From Anaerolineales bacterium (GTDB lineage: Bacteria; Chloroflexota; Anaerolineae; 4572-78; J111): 64,000 nt of DNA. Under the pieces are notes generated by a model. That model ran no database searches, had not been told where the DNA came from, and worked only from the letters and a program-made list of their open reading frames with translations. Each line of letters opens with the position of its first letter. Position 1 is the first letter of the stretch. Shown here in pieces: positions 20,489 through 28,803 of the stretch. Made by a program: the position numbers and the translations under genes. Location: contig JACKAU010000010.1 in the NCBI GenBank assembly GCA_020634855.1, forward strand, positions 248,001-312,000, given 5' to 3'.

Positions 20489-20917
20489 TTATATTGCCGT
20501 TGGTGAGTTACCTCCTTCTTTATCCGTTCGCCACGTCGGGGGATCGGCCTCATCGGCCGATAGCAGCTTGACCATGATGGCCAAAAGCTTGTCGTGTGGC
20601 TCTCTTTTTGATACATAGGCCGCTGCGCCGGCGGCAAGGGCATCGGTCCGATAGTTTTCCCAATCATGAACAGACCAGACGACAATCGGCGTCTGGGGGC
20701 GCACCGATTTAATATGGCGCACCAACTTTAGCCGGTCAACGGTCGGTGGATCAATATCGATGACCACCAGACTAACCGGTTGCTGTAAGACCGGATCGAC
20801 GGCTTCCTCGCCGGCCGTTGCGCCCAGAATGTGGTAAGCGGGAAAGACCATCTTTAATCGCTCACAAATCGCTTTGCGGACAAGTTCGTGTTCGCCGATG
20901 ACCAGAATTTCATCCAT
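20489..20917 (-). CDS. Stand-alone receiver-like response regulator
   Basis: 142 residues with a receiver fold but no output domain. The N-terminus ILVIGEHELVRKAI keeps only glutamates where the usual Asp-Asp pair sits. The phosphoacceptor strand reads LVVIDIDPPTVDR in place of the standard DxxMPxxxG. The conserved Thr/Ser and Lys have counterparts in VVWSVHDWENY and YVSKREP. Phosphorylation is thus uncertain and the protein may be an atypical receiver. It lies about 100 bp upstream of the fructose PTS genes in the same direction and downstream of the NarL-type pair, so a regulatory link to sugar uptake is possible but not shown. Confidence 0.75.
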   Translation of the reverse strand: MDEILVIGEHELVRKAICERLKMVFPAYHILGATAGEEAVDPVLQQPVSLVVIDIDPPTVDRLKLVRHIKSVRPQTPIVVWSVHDWENYRTDALAAGAAAYVSKREPHDKLLAIMVKLLSADEADPPTWRTDKEGGNSPTAI

Positions 20918-21601
20918 TATCCGGTATCCTTTCGTTACTTAAGGATCGGCTAACCGGCCCGACTGGTAAGCTGTCGCGCTTACCATGGAGTGACCTGTAG
21001 TCGCTAACACCTTCATCTTCAGTTGGCTTATTTGTAAAGAAGTTAAATTGAAGCGGATAATTCGCTTTATGGTTAATGGGGGGGATGAAAAATCTATAGA
21101 GACAGGTTGTTGAGGCTACTCCTGGTTGGCCCCAGGAAGCCGGCTCAATAGGTAAATGACCTGAGCTAGCTGGAGGCAGACAACCGCTCGTTCGACCAGG
21201 GCATGGCCAAATATTGGCTGGGGGTTGCGCAGTAGTGAATAGTGACAACATTGTCTCTTTGACTATTTGTTTCGACTAAATAATGAATGAAACGCTGTAA
21301 GATGGCCGCGAAAGAAGTGAACCGTGTCTTTTATAGAAGGATTTTGACCTTGTATACCTGAATTATGGCTCAGAAGCGGTAATCTGTCTGTAGTGGATCT
21401 ACTACAGTTAAATGGCGAAAAGTACGACATTTTTATTATTTTCCTCTCGCTAACGGACACCTTTTCAATTGGACTCAGCTAAAACTTCAGTATTGACGTT
21501 AAGCCGATAGACCGCCGCTATAGTTGACCGCAGATCGCCGGGAAACTCGGCCTGCTCGTCAAAATTTGGCGGTCAACGGTCGACCGTCTGCTGTCAGGGG
21601 C
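20918..21601. other. 684-bp stretch without a supported gene
   Basis: Open frames here have compositions and sequences that look non-coding. The only structure I note is the inverted repeat TTGACCGC (21524-21531) / GCGGTCAA (21569-21576), just past the 3' end of the response-regulator gene, which might contribute to transcript termination. Confidence 0.4.
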
Positions 21602-22294
21602 CTAGTTGTTTTCTTGATAGCTTAACGGTGATGACGGATACGGCTCTAGTGGAGTTATGCCGTGATTAATGGCGAATTTAACGAGGTCCGGTAAATTATG
21701 GATATCCAGTTTTTGCATCAGGCGATGACGATAGGTCTCGATACTGCGTGTTGACAGATTCAACGTAGTGGCGATGTCGGGACTGGAGTGACCTTCGACT
21801 ACAAGTTGTAACACTTCCCTCTCGCGTGGGCTGAGCCGGGTCAAAGGGCTGCGGGCGGTGTCCAATGCACGCTGGGTCATGTATTCATCAATCAATTTGT
21901 CTGAAACATCCGCACTTAGGTAACGCTGGCCGGTATATGCAGCCCGAACGGCTTCAGCCACCTCCAGCCCGGCCGACTCTTTTAACAAGTAGCCGATCGC
22001 CCCAGCTTGCAAGGCGCGATAAATTTGCTCATTTGAAGCGTGCATTGACAGAATGATAATTTTAAGGCGGGGACATTGCGCTTTGAGGTAACCGGTCGCC
22101 TCGATCCCGTTGAGTTGGGGCATAGCGATGTCCATCACCACTACATCGGGGCAGCACCCGGCCACCTTGCGGATGGCCTCGCGCCCGTTCGCTGCTGTGC
22201 CGACCACTTCAATATTGTCTTGAGCATTCAAGAGATAGCACAGACCTTCTCGAATGGTCGCATGGTCGTCAACTAACAAAACCCTGATACTCAT
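21602..22294 (-). CDS. NarL/FixJ-family response regulator
   Basis: 230 residues. A canonical receiver (VLLVDDHATIREGL, phospho-Asp in VVVMDIAMPQLNGIEA, Lys in YLLKES) occupies about 1-120. A LuxR-type helix-turn-helix follows at about 150-215 (LSPREREVLQLVVEGHSS and LNLSTRSIETYRHRLMQKL). Its start codon overlaps the stop of the histidine kinase gene (4 bp), so the two are translationally coupled and form a cognate pair. Targets are unknown. Confidence 0.93.
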   Translation of the reverse strand: MSIRVLLVDDHATIREGLCYLLNAQDNIEVVGTAANGREAIRKVAGCCPDVVVMDIAMPQLNGIEATGYLKAQCPRLKIIILSMHASNEQIYRALQAGAIGYLLKESAGLEVAEAVRAAYTGQRYLSADVSDKLIDEYMTQRALDTARSPLTRLSPREREVLQLVVEGHSSPDIATTLNLSTRSIETYRHRLMQKLDIHNLPDLVKFAINHGITPLEPYPSSPLSYQENN

Positions 22295-23475
22295 CGCGGT
22301 ACCTCCACTATAATTTTGACCCCCTGGCTCGGGGCTGACTGAAGACTAAAATGGCCGTTGACTCCCTCAACGCGCTCAGCCATGATGGCCGTTCCCCACC
22401 GGCGAACGTCGTTTGAGAGCGTTTGTTCTGTAGGGTTGATTCCGACTCCGTTATCGGCTACGATCATTTGGACATAATGGGCGTCAAACGTCAGATTGAT
22501 CGTTACCTGAGTGGCCTGGGCGTGTTTAGCCACATTGGTCAAAGCCTCTTGGGCCACCCGATACAGCACGTTCTCTACTTGAATCGACAGGCGGCTCTCG
22601 GCTTCCTTGCCATTGACCTGCACCGGGATGCCGGTGCGGTTGGTAAACCGTTCCGCCGACCAGCGCAGGGCGGCCAAGATGCCGTAATCGTCCAACATCT
22701 CCGGCCGCAAGTTGACCATAACCTCGCGAACCCGTTTGTTGGTTTGGGTCACTAAAGTACGCATATCATCCAGGCGAGAGATGATTTGCTGAGGGATATC
22801 TTCCGGCAGCAATTTGCTCAAAATATCAAGATTGATGCCTATCGCCGTTAAACTTTGCCCGACCTGATCGTGCAGTTCTCGGGCCAGCCGGCGTCGTTCC
22901 GCCTCTTCGGCTTCAACTACTCGCTGACCGAGTACCCGCAGTTGGTTGCTTTGCCGCTCCATCGCCTCAAATAGACGCGCCTTGGCGATGCCGACGCCTA
23001 ATTCATAGCCAATCGCGGTCAGGAGTTGCTCATCCTGATCTTGCCAGCCCTGAACTGTGGGTTTAAAAACTACCAATCGGCCCAAGGTTTGCTCTTGAGC
23101 GATAATAGGAATTTCCAAGCCGGTCCAACGATTATTTTCGATGGCCTTATCCGAGGTGTAACCCCATCTGACTACCATCGAATCTGTTTTGTGATTCTGG
23201 ATGCCCGTATTATCGTCAAGTTGAACCGTTCCGGCAAGTGCGCCGGTTATCTCTATTATTTTCGCCAAAGCCGCGTTAACAAGTTGTTCCAAATTTAGCG
23301 ATTGGCCGACAATCACCGCCATGGCGTTAAGGGCAGCCAACGTAGCATTTTGTTGTTTGAGTTCTTCGGCTGCCTGGGCGCGTTCAGTTTCCCCGGTTTC
23401 CAATTCAGCCACCCGCCGTCGCAGCCGGGTTAATTCTTCGATCAGTTGGTCTTTTGTTCGGGCTGCATCGTCCAT
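22291..23475 (-). CDS. NarL-type sensor histidine kinase with GAF domain
   Basis: The ATG at 23475 has AAGAGG six bases upstream and gives 394 residues; an ATG at 23496 has no site. There is no transmembrane segment, so it is cytosolic. A short coiled coil (about 5-40) precedes a GAF domain (about 45-170). The HisKA_3 dimerisation helix with phospho-His is RRLARELHDQVGQSLTAIG, and the HATPase region (VAQEALTNVAKHAQA, VADNGVGIN) closes the protein. It phosphorylates the adjacent LuxR-type regulator. The GAF ligand cannot be predicted; cysteines that would suggest an Fe-S sensor are lacking. The promoter is embedded in a double palindromic operator. Confidence 0.93.
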   Translation of the reverse strand: MDDAARTKDQLIEELTRLRRRVAELETGETERAQAAEELKQQNATLAALNAMAVIVGQSLNLEQLVNAALAKIIEITGALAGTVQLDDNTGIQNHKTDSMVVRWGYTSDKAIENNRWTGLEIPIIAQEQTLGRLVVFKPTVQGWQDQDEQLLTAIGYELGVGIAKARLFEAMERQSNQLRVLGQRVVEAEEAERRRLARELHDQVGQSLTAIGINLDILSKLLPEDIPQQIISRLDDMRTLVTQTNKRVREVMVNLRPEMLDDYGILAALRWSAERFTNRTGIPVQVNGKEAESRLSIQVENVLYRVAQEALTNVAKHAQATQVTINLTFDAHYVQMIVADNGVGINPTEQTLSNDVRRWGTAIMAERVEGVNGHFSLQSAPSQGVKIIVEVPR

Positions 23476-23500
23476 TATAGGCCTCTTGAAAATCACTACA

Positions 23501-23551
23501 TTGCTGTAATCGATTACAAATAATTGTAATCGATTACAGCAAATTTGTCAA
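23501..23551 (-). promoter_or_regulatory. Kinase promoter embedded in paired LacI-type operators
   Basis: TTGCTGTAATCGATTACAA (23501-23519) and its exact reverse complement (23524-23542) flank a 4-bp ATAA. Each arm contains the palindrome TGTAATCGATTACA with the central CG typical of LacI-family operators. On the minus strand TTGACA (23551-23546), 17 bp, TACAAT (23528-23523) form a near-perfect promoter. One operator fills spacer and -10, the other covers the expected start site. This layout suits tight repression. Confidence 0.75.
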
Positions 23552-23707
23552 GAGGGAATTATATTTCTTAAGGTTTGATTGGTAATATTGGCCAATTTAG
23601 GGCTAAATTTGCGGCTAATGATCCACACTTGTAAATTTTAATTCTCGCGTTAAAAATACTATTGCGTATAGGCATTGACGCTGTGTTTGGTGTTATTGCT
23701 GGTAATT

Positions 23708-23721
23708 TGTAAACGATTACA
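23708..23721. promoter_or_regulatory. Third LacI-type operator-like site
   Basis: TGTAAACGATTACA differs by one base from the two sites at the kinase promoter. It lies about 64 bp upstream of the purLQ -35 box and about 165 bp from the double operator, a distance compatible with looping. Regulator unknown. Confidence 0.5.
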
Positions 23722-23784
23722 TAATTTTTGCCGAATTTGATGGGATTTCAATCTCTTAAAAAGGCTGTCGATAGTATTGGAAAA

Positions 23785-23812
23785 TTGACATGCACTCTCT
23801 TTTTAGTACAAT
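23785..23812 (+). promoter_or_regulatory. Sigma-70-type promoter of the purine cluster
   Basis: TTGACA (23785-23790), 16-bp spacer, TACAAT (23807-23812). Transcription would begin near 23819, leaving a leader of about 195 nt before the purLQ start. Confidence 0.65.
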
Positions 23813-23946
23813 GGAGGTAGATTTTTCAATTGTCAGACCAGTAGGGTAGTCAGGTGTCGCCACACCCATTAATTCAACGAAAAATTGTCAAAATAGGGAC
23901 AAAGCGACGTAATTTTTCGCGACTTTCCCTTCGATAGACCATCGAC

Positions 23947-23987
23947 AGCTCCCGTTGAGTTATTGGGTAACGGGAGTTGATTTTTTT
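23947..23987 (+). terminator. Attenuator-like terminator hairpin in the purLQ leader
   Basis: AGCTCCCGTT (23947-23956) pairs with AACGGGAGTT (23969-23978; one G.U) around a 12-nt loop, followed by GATTTTTTTA. This is a textbook intrinsic terminator placed 26 bp before the purLQ start and downstream of its promoter. Upstream leader segments can form other hairpins (GGTGT / ACACC, CGAT / ATCG near 23933-23945), so conditional readthrough is plausible. I do not recognise a known purine riboswitch consensus. Confidence 0.6.
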
Positions 23988-24013
23988 ATCGGCCCCATTC
24001 ATCAGAGGCATCC

Positions 24014-27000
24014 ATGAACATTTCACAAATGGAAAATTCGATTTTTCGGATAGAAGTGAGGCCGCGTTCGTTGGTCAACACGGCCAACGATGGCTTAGTT
24101 AACGCCGCCCATCAGTTAGGTTTGACCGACCTGCGGCGCTGTGTAACGGAGAATCTGTTTTTTGTTCAAGGCCAGCTCAGTCAGGCCGATTTGGATCGGA
24201 TGGCTCAAACGTTGCTGGCCGATCCGGTCACCGAATCATTCCGGGTGGTCGAGCAGGGACAACCGGCCGAGCCATCGATCTCGGCCGACCATTTTATCGA
24301 AGTGACGCTTCTGCCGGGCGTCACCGATCCGGCCGCCGAGAATTTGGTCCGCGCGGCTCACCTGTTGGGTTTGACCAACCTCACCCAGGCGGCCACCGGT
24401 CGGCGCTATTGGCTCGATGGCCCGTTAACCGAGCCGGATCTGCACCGGCTGGCCGTGGAGATTTTTTCCAATCCGGTCATTCAGCGTGCGGCCCTCAACC
24501 GGCCGATCGACGCCCCGTTTGTCCCCACCGAGCCGCCCGGCGAATTGGTCGAAGTCATCTCCCTCCGCGATGCCGCCGATGACGATCTGTTGGCCATCAG
24601 CGCTGCACGGCGGTTGGCTCTCAACTTGGCCGAAATGCAGGCGGTACGGGCCTACTATCAGCAAGAAAACCGCGACCCCACCGATGTCGAACTGGAGATG
24701 CTGGCCCAAACCTGGAGCGAACACTGCGTCCACAAAACTTTCAAAGCCACAATTACCTACACCGGCCCTCGCCCCGGCGCGGCTCCAACGTCGCCGCCGG
24801 AAACGCAGACCATTGACGGTTTGCTGAAGAGTTACATCCGGGCTGCGACTGACCGTTTAGCCAAACCCTGGATTCGCTCCACTTTTGTGGATAATGCCGG
24901 GATTATTGCCTTTGACGACACCTGGGATCTGGCCTTTAAAGTGGAAACGCATAACCACCCGTCGGCGCTGGAACCGTTTGGCGGGGCCAATACAGGAGTT
25001 GGCGGCGTAGTACGCGATATCCTCGGCGTCAGCGCCCGGCCTATCGCCAACACCGATGTGCTGTGCTTTGGCCCGCCCGATTTGGCCCACGACGATCTGC
25101 CGGCCGGGGTACTCCACCCTCGCCGCATTGCCGATGGGGTTATCCACGGCGTCGAAGATTACGGCAATAAAATGGGCATCCCCACCGTCAACGGCGCGAT
25201 ATTGTACCACCCCGGCTACACTGCCAACCCGCTGGTTTTTTGCGGCTGTTTGGGGCTGCTGCCGCATAACAGCCACCCCACCGGAGCCGAGCCGGGCGAT
25301 TTGATCGTCGTCATCGGCGGGCGAACCGGGCGTGACGGCCTGCGCGGGGCGACCTTCTCCAGCATGGAGATGGATCAGACCACCGGCCAGATTGCCGGCA
25401 GCGCCGTCCAGATCGGTCACCCCATTCACGAAAAGCAGGTACTCGAAGTGGTGCTGCGCACCCGTGACGAGCAGTTGTATCACGCCGTCACCGACTGCGG
25501 CGCGGGCGGATTGTCCTCCGCCGTCGGAGAGATGTCGGAAGGCGTGGGCGCGCAGGTGCAGCTCGAAACCGTGCCGCTCAAATACCCCGGCTTGACCCCC
25601 TGGGAGATCTGGCTAAGCGAGGCCCAAGAGCGCATGGTCTTTGCCGTTGCGCCCGATAACTGGCCGCGCTTTCAAGAAATTTGCGCCGGGCAAGATGTCG
25701 AGGCCGTAGCGATTGGGCAATTTGAAGCGAGCGGACGTCTGCAATTGTTCTACAACGAACAGCAGGTCGGCGATTTGGCGCTCGATTTTCTGCACGATGG
25801 TCTGCCGCTGGGTACGCTTGAAGCGATGTGGACGCCGCCCCAGCTTGAAGCCGTTCCTACGCCGGTCAAAACAACGCCTAGTAATTTGACGGAGACGCTA
25901 CTGGCGATGCTGGCGCACCCCAATGTGCGCAGTAAAGAAGCGGTCGTCCGTCGCTATGATCACGAAGTCCAGGGTGGAACCGCTGTTAAACCGCTGGTGG
26001 GCGTCGATAACCATGGCCCCGGCGATGCGACCGTGCTGGTTCCGCTTGACATTCAAGGCGCTCCAGGGCCGGCCGCTCCCCGTGGCGTCGCCCTCTCCGC
26101 CGGCGTCTGTCCGGCTTATGGTGAGTTAGACCCCTACGCTATGGCTTGGGCGGCCATTGACGAAGCCATGCGCAATTTGGTGGCCGTTGGCGCCGATCCC
26201 ACCCAGGTCGCCATTCTTGATAATTTTTGTTGGGGCAATCCCAATCTGCCGGATCGACTGGGAAGTTTAGTGCGGTGCGCGCAAGGCTGTTACGACGCCG
26301 CGCTGGCTTATGAAGCGCCCTTTATCTCCGGCAAAGACAGCCTCAACAACGAGTACCTGGGCGCCGATGGGCAAAAGCACGCCATCCCCGGCACCCTGCT
26401 GATTTCCGCTGTGGGACTGGTACCGGATGTGTCGAAAACCGTCACGATGGATCTCAAGCAGCCGGGTAACCTGCTCTACCTCATCGGCGATACCCGACCT
26501 GAGTTGGGCGGTAGTCTCTACCACGAACTGAGTGAGGCGTCGCTGACCCCCGCCGAATTACAGCCGCCCCAACCCGTCGCCGGCGCTCTCACCCGTCTGC
26601 AAGCCATCCATCGGGCGATGGCCGTCAACCTGATCCAAACCTGCCACGACTGCTCCGAAGGCGGTCTGGCGGTGGCGCTGGCCGAAATGAGTCTGGCCGG
26701 TCGTCTGGGGGCGGAGGTCATCCTGACCGGCCTGGCCGGAGCGCTCGATTTATCGGACGTTGCCGCCCTATTCTCCGAGTCGCTCAATCGCTTCATTATA
26801 GAAGTTCGCCCCGACGATGCTCGGACTCTGGAGAAAATTTTGGTCAACGTCCCCCTCATCCAAATTGGCTACGTCACCGCTGCACCGACCGTCACCATCC
26901 AGGGTCAAAACGGCCAAACTCTAATTAGTGCCGATATCGTCACCCTTGAAACAACCTGGCGTAGCGCCGAAACCCACTCTCCAACACCCAACATCTCAAC

Positions 27001-27850
27001 GCCCCAACCCCTCGAGTCCCCCACTCTCAACGCCCCTACGCCCCAACGCTCCAACGCTCCAACTCCCCAACTCAAAAAACGGCCCAAAGTCTTGGTTCTC
27101 CATGCCAACGGCACCAACCGGGATCGAGAGGCGGCGCTCGCTTGCCAATTAGCCGGCGCAGACCCGGAGATCGTGCATGTCAACCAACTGCTGGCCGGCG
27201 AACGGCGGCTGCTCGACTACCCCATGTTCGTTGTGCCGGGCGGCTTTTCCTACGGCGATGATCTGGGCGCGGGGACATTGTGGTCAGTTGATCTCAAATA
27301 TCGTTTGGGGGATGATCTGGCTCGTTTTGTCGAAAGTGGCCGGCCGGTGTTAGGTATCTGCAACGGATTTCAAGTGTTGGTTAAGGCCGGCCTGCTGCCG
27401 GGCGTCACATTCGATGGCGCGAACCAGCGCTCGGTGACGCTGGCCCACAACGAACTGGCCCGCTTCGAATGTCGCTGGGTGTATTTGCAGCCCAACCCTG
27501 CCAGCCCCAGCCTCTTCACCGCCGGGCTAACCGAGCCGATTTACTGCCCGGTCGCACACGGCGAAGGCCGCATCGCTGTTTGTGACGATGAAACGCTGGC
27601 TTCGGTGCAATCGCAAAATCTCAACGCGCTGACCTACATTAACGCCGATGGTTCGCCGGGCGCTTATCCGGCCAATCCCAACGGCTCAGCGGGAGCGATT
27701 GCCGGATTGTGCAACCCGGCCGGCAATGTGCTGGGACTCATGCCCCACCCGGAAGATCACGTTTTTCCGTGGCAGCATCCGCGCCGTCATCGCGGCGAAG
27801 GCGGGCAGATCGGCCTGCGATTATTTGAGAATGGGGTGAGACACGCCTAA
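24014..27850 (+). CDS. purL: Phosphoribosylformylglycinamidine synthase, PurS-like/PurL/PurQ fusion
   Basis: 1278 residues. Residues 1-80 and 90-165 are two PurS-like repeats (VRPRSLVNTANDGLVNAAHQLG and VTLLPGVTDPAAENLVRAAH). The PurL synthetase core covers about 190-975, with ATP/FGAR motifs ETHNHPSALEPFGGANTG and TDCGAGGLSSAVGEM. A Pro/Thr-rich linker of about 40 residues (about 983-1021) joins it to a PurQ glutaminase with nucleophile Cys in LGICNGFQVLV and catalytic His/Glu in LMPHPEDH. The enzyme makes FGAM from FGAR, ATP and glutamine. Its stop codon overlaps the purC start by one base. It opens the plus-strand purine cluster behind a promoter and attenuator-like leader. Confidence 0.94.
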   Translation: MNISQMENSIFRIEVRPRSLVNTANDGLVNAAHQLGLTDLRRCVTENLFFVQGQLSQADLDRMAQTLLADPVTESFRVVEQGQPAEPSISADHFIEVTLLPGVTDPAAENLVRAAHLLGLTNLTQAATGRRYWLDGPLTEPDLHRLAVEIFSNPVIQRAALNRPIDAPFVPTEPPGELVEVISLRDAADDDLLAISAARRLALNLAEMQAVRAYYQQENRDPTDVELEMLAQTWSEHCVHKTFKATITYTGPRPGAAPTSPPETQTIDGLLKSYIRAATDRLAKPWIRSTFVDNAGIIAFDDTWDLAFKVETHNHPSALEPFGGANTGVGGVVRDILGVSARPIANTDVLCFGPPDLAHDDLPAGVLHPRRIADGVIHGVEDYGNKMGIPTVNGAILYHPGYTANPLVFCGCLGLLPHNSHPTGAEPGDLIVVIGGRTGRDGLRGATFSSMEMDQTTGQIAGSAVQIGHPIHEKQVLEVVLRTRDEQLYHAVTDCGAGGLSSAVGEMSEGVGAQVQLETVPLKYPGLTPWEIWLSEAQERMVFAVAPDNWPRFQEICAGQDVEAVAIGQFEASGRLQLFYNEQQVGDLALDFLHDGLPLGTLEAMWTPPQLEAVPTPVKTTPSNLTETLLAMLAHPNVRSKEAVVRRYDHEVQGGTAVKPLVGVDNHGPGDATVLVPLDIQGAPGPAAPRGVALSAGVCPAYGELDPYAMAWAAIDEAMRNLVAVGADPTQVAILDNFCWGNPNLPDRLGSLVRCAQGCYDAALAYEAPFISGKDSLNNEYLGADGQKHAIPGTLLISAVGLVPDVSKTVTMDLKQPGNLLYLIGDTRPELGGSLYHELSEASLTPAELQPPQPVAGALTRLQAIHRAMAVNLIQTCHDCSEGGLAVALAEMSLAGRLGAEVILTGLAGALDLSDVAALFSESLNRFIIEVRPDDARTLEKILVNVPLIQIGYVTAAPTVTIQGQNGQTLISADIVTLETTWRSAETHSPTPNISTPQPLESPTLNAPTPQRSNAPTPQLKKRPKVLVLHANGTNRDREAALACQLAGADPEIVHVNQLLAGERRLLDYPMFVVPGGFSYGDDLGAGTLWSVDLKYRLGDDLARFVESGRPVLGICNGFQVLVKAGLLPGVTFDGANQRSVTLAHNELARFECRWVYLQPNPASPSLFTAGLTEPIYCPVAHGEGRIAVCDDETLASVQSQNLNALTYINADGSPGAYPANPNGSAGAIAGLCNPAGNVLGLMPHPEDHVFPWQHPRRHRGEGGQIGLRLFENGVRHA

Positions 27851-28803
27851 TGTTAACCCATCAAGAATTACTGGCCGCCATACCTTTAGCCCTGAATGAG
27901 GTCAACCTCCCGCAGTTTGGCCCCAAACAGCCGGGCAAAGTCCGAGATAATTACCGAGTTGATGGACAGCGCGTTTTGATCACCACCGATCGCGTCTCAG
28001 CCTTCGACCGGGTGTTAGGCGTTATCCCGTTCAAAGGGCAAGTCCTCAACCAACTCAGCGCCTGGTGGTTCGACCAGACCCGCGACATCGTCGATAATCA
28101 CGTGATCGCTGTGCCTGACCCGAACGTCACCATTGGCCGCGAGGCTGAGCCGCTGCCGGTTGAAGTGGTGGTGCGCGGCTACATTACCGGCGTCACCAAA
28201 ACCTCGCTGTGGTCGCTCTATGCTCAGGGCGACCGTATGCCCTACGGCATTGCGCTCCCCGACGGGCTGCGCAAAAACGATCCGCTGCCCCAACCGATCA
28301 TTACCCCCACCACCAAAGCCGCCGAGGGCGGTCATGACGAAAGGATCACCCGCGCCGAAATCATCGAACACGGCCTGGTCGAACCGGCGTTGTGGCAGGC
28401 GGTTGAGCAAGCCGCGTTGGCATTATTCGCCCGTGGGCAGGAGGTCGCCCGACAGGCCGGTCTGATTTTAGTAGATACCAAATATGAGTTTGGCCTGATC
28501 GACGGCCGGCTGGCGCTGATCGACGAACTGCACACGCCCGACTCCAGTCGCTACTGGGTGGGCGAATCGTATGGTTTGTCCCAAGCCCCGGAGCATTTTG
28601 ATAAGGAGTACCTGCGTCAGTGGTTTGCCGATCAGGGATATCGCGGCGATGGCAACCCGCCCTCGATGCCCGATGAATTTGTGGCTGAAGTCGCCGCCCG
28701 TTATATCGCCGCCTTTGAGCGGCTGACCGGTGAACCATTCGCGCCCGGTGAGCAGCCGACCGCCGAGCGGATTAGTCGCAGGCTGGCGCTGTATAAATTT
28801 TAG
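27850..28803 (+). CDS. purC: SAICAR synthetase
   Basis: 317 residues, the longer class of the family. Motifs include GKVRDNYRVDGQRVLITTDRVSAFD at the N-terminus (shown here in two parts of the ATP-binding fold), VVVRGYITG and ILVDTKYEFGLIDGRLALIDE. It condenses CAIR with aspartate. The start codon overlaps the purL stop, so translation is coupled. Downstream, 517 bp with an iterated repeat array separate it from purF. Confidence 0.95.
   Translation: MLTHQELLAAIPLALNEVNLPQFGPKQPGKVRDNYRVDGQRVLITTDRVSAFDRVLGVIPFKGQVLNQLSAWWFDQTRDIVDNHVIAVPDPNVTIGREAEPLPVEVVVRGYITGVTKTSLWSLYAQGDRMPYGIALPDGLRKNDPLPQPIITPTTKAAEGGHDERITRAEIIEHGLVEPALWQAVEQAALALFARGQEVARQAGLILVDTKYEFGLIDGRLALIDELHTPDSSRYWVGESYGLSQAPEHFDKEYLRQWFADQGYRGDGNPPSMPDEFVAEVAARYIAAFERLTGEPFAPGEQPTAERISRRLALYKF

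Larger units (their letters stand above)
23476..24013. other. Divergent regulatory region between histidine kinase and purLQ
   Basis: No gene. The stretch carries, left to right, the kinase promoter inside a large palindrome, a third single operator-like site, a sigma-70-type promoter for purLQ, and a leader with a terminator-like hairpin. These are listed separately. Confidence 0.8.

Noticed and set aside
20910..21251. 113-codon minus-strand open frame upstream of the lone receiver
   Set aside because: Its translation is Pro/Ser-rich without domain pattern or ribosome binding site, and it runs through sequence with no coding character.
23813..23946. Guanine, ZTP or THF riboswitch in the purLQ leader
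   Set aside because: I looked for their conserved loops and could not find them; only the terminator hairpin is clear, so the leader is reported without a class.
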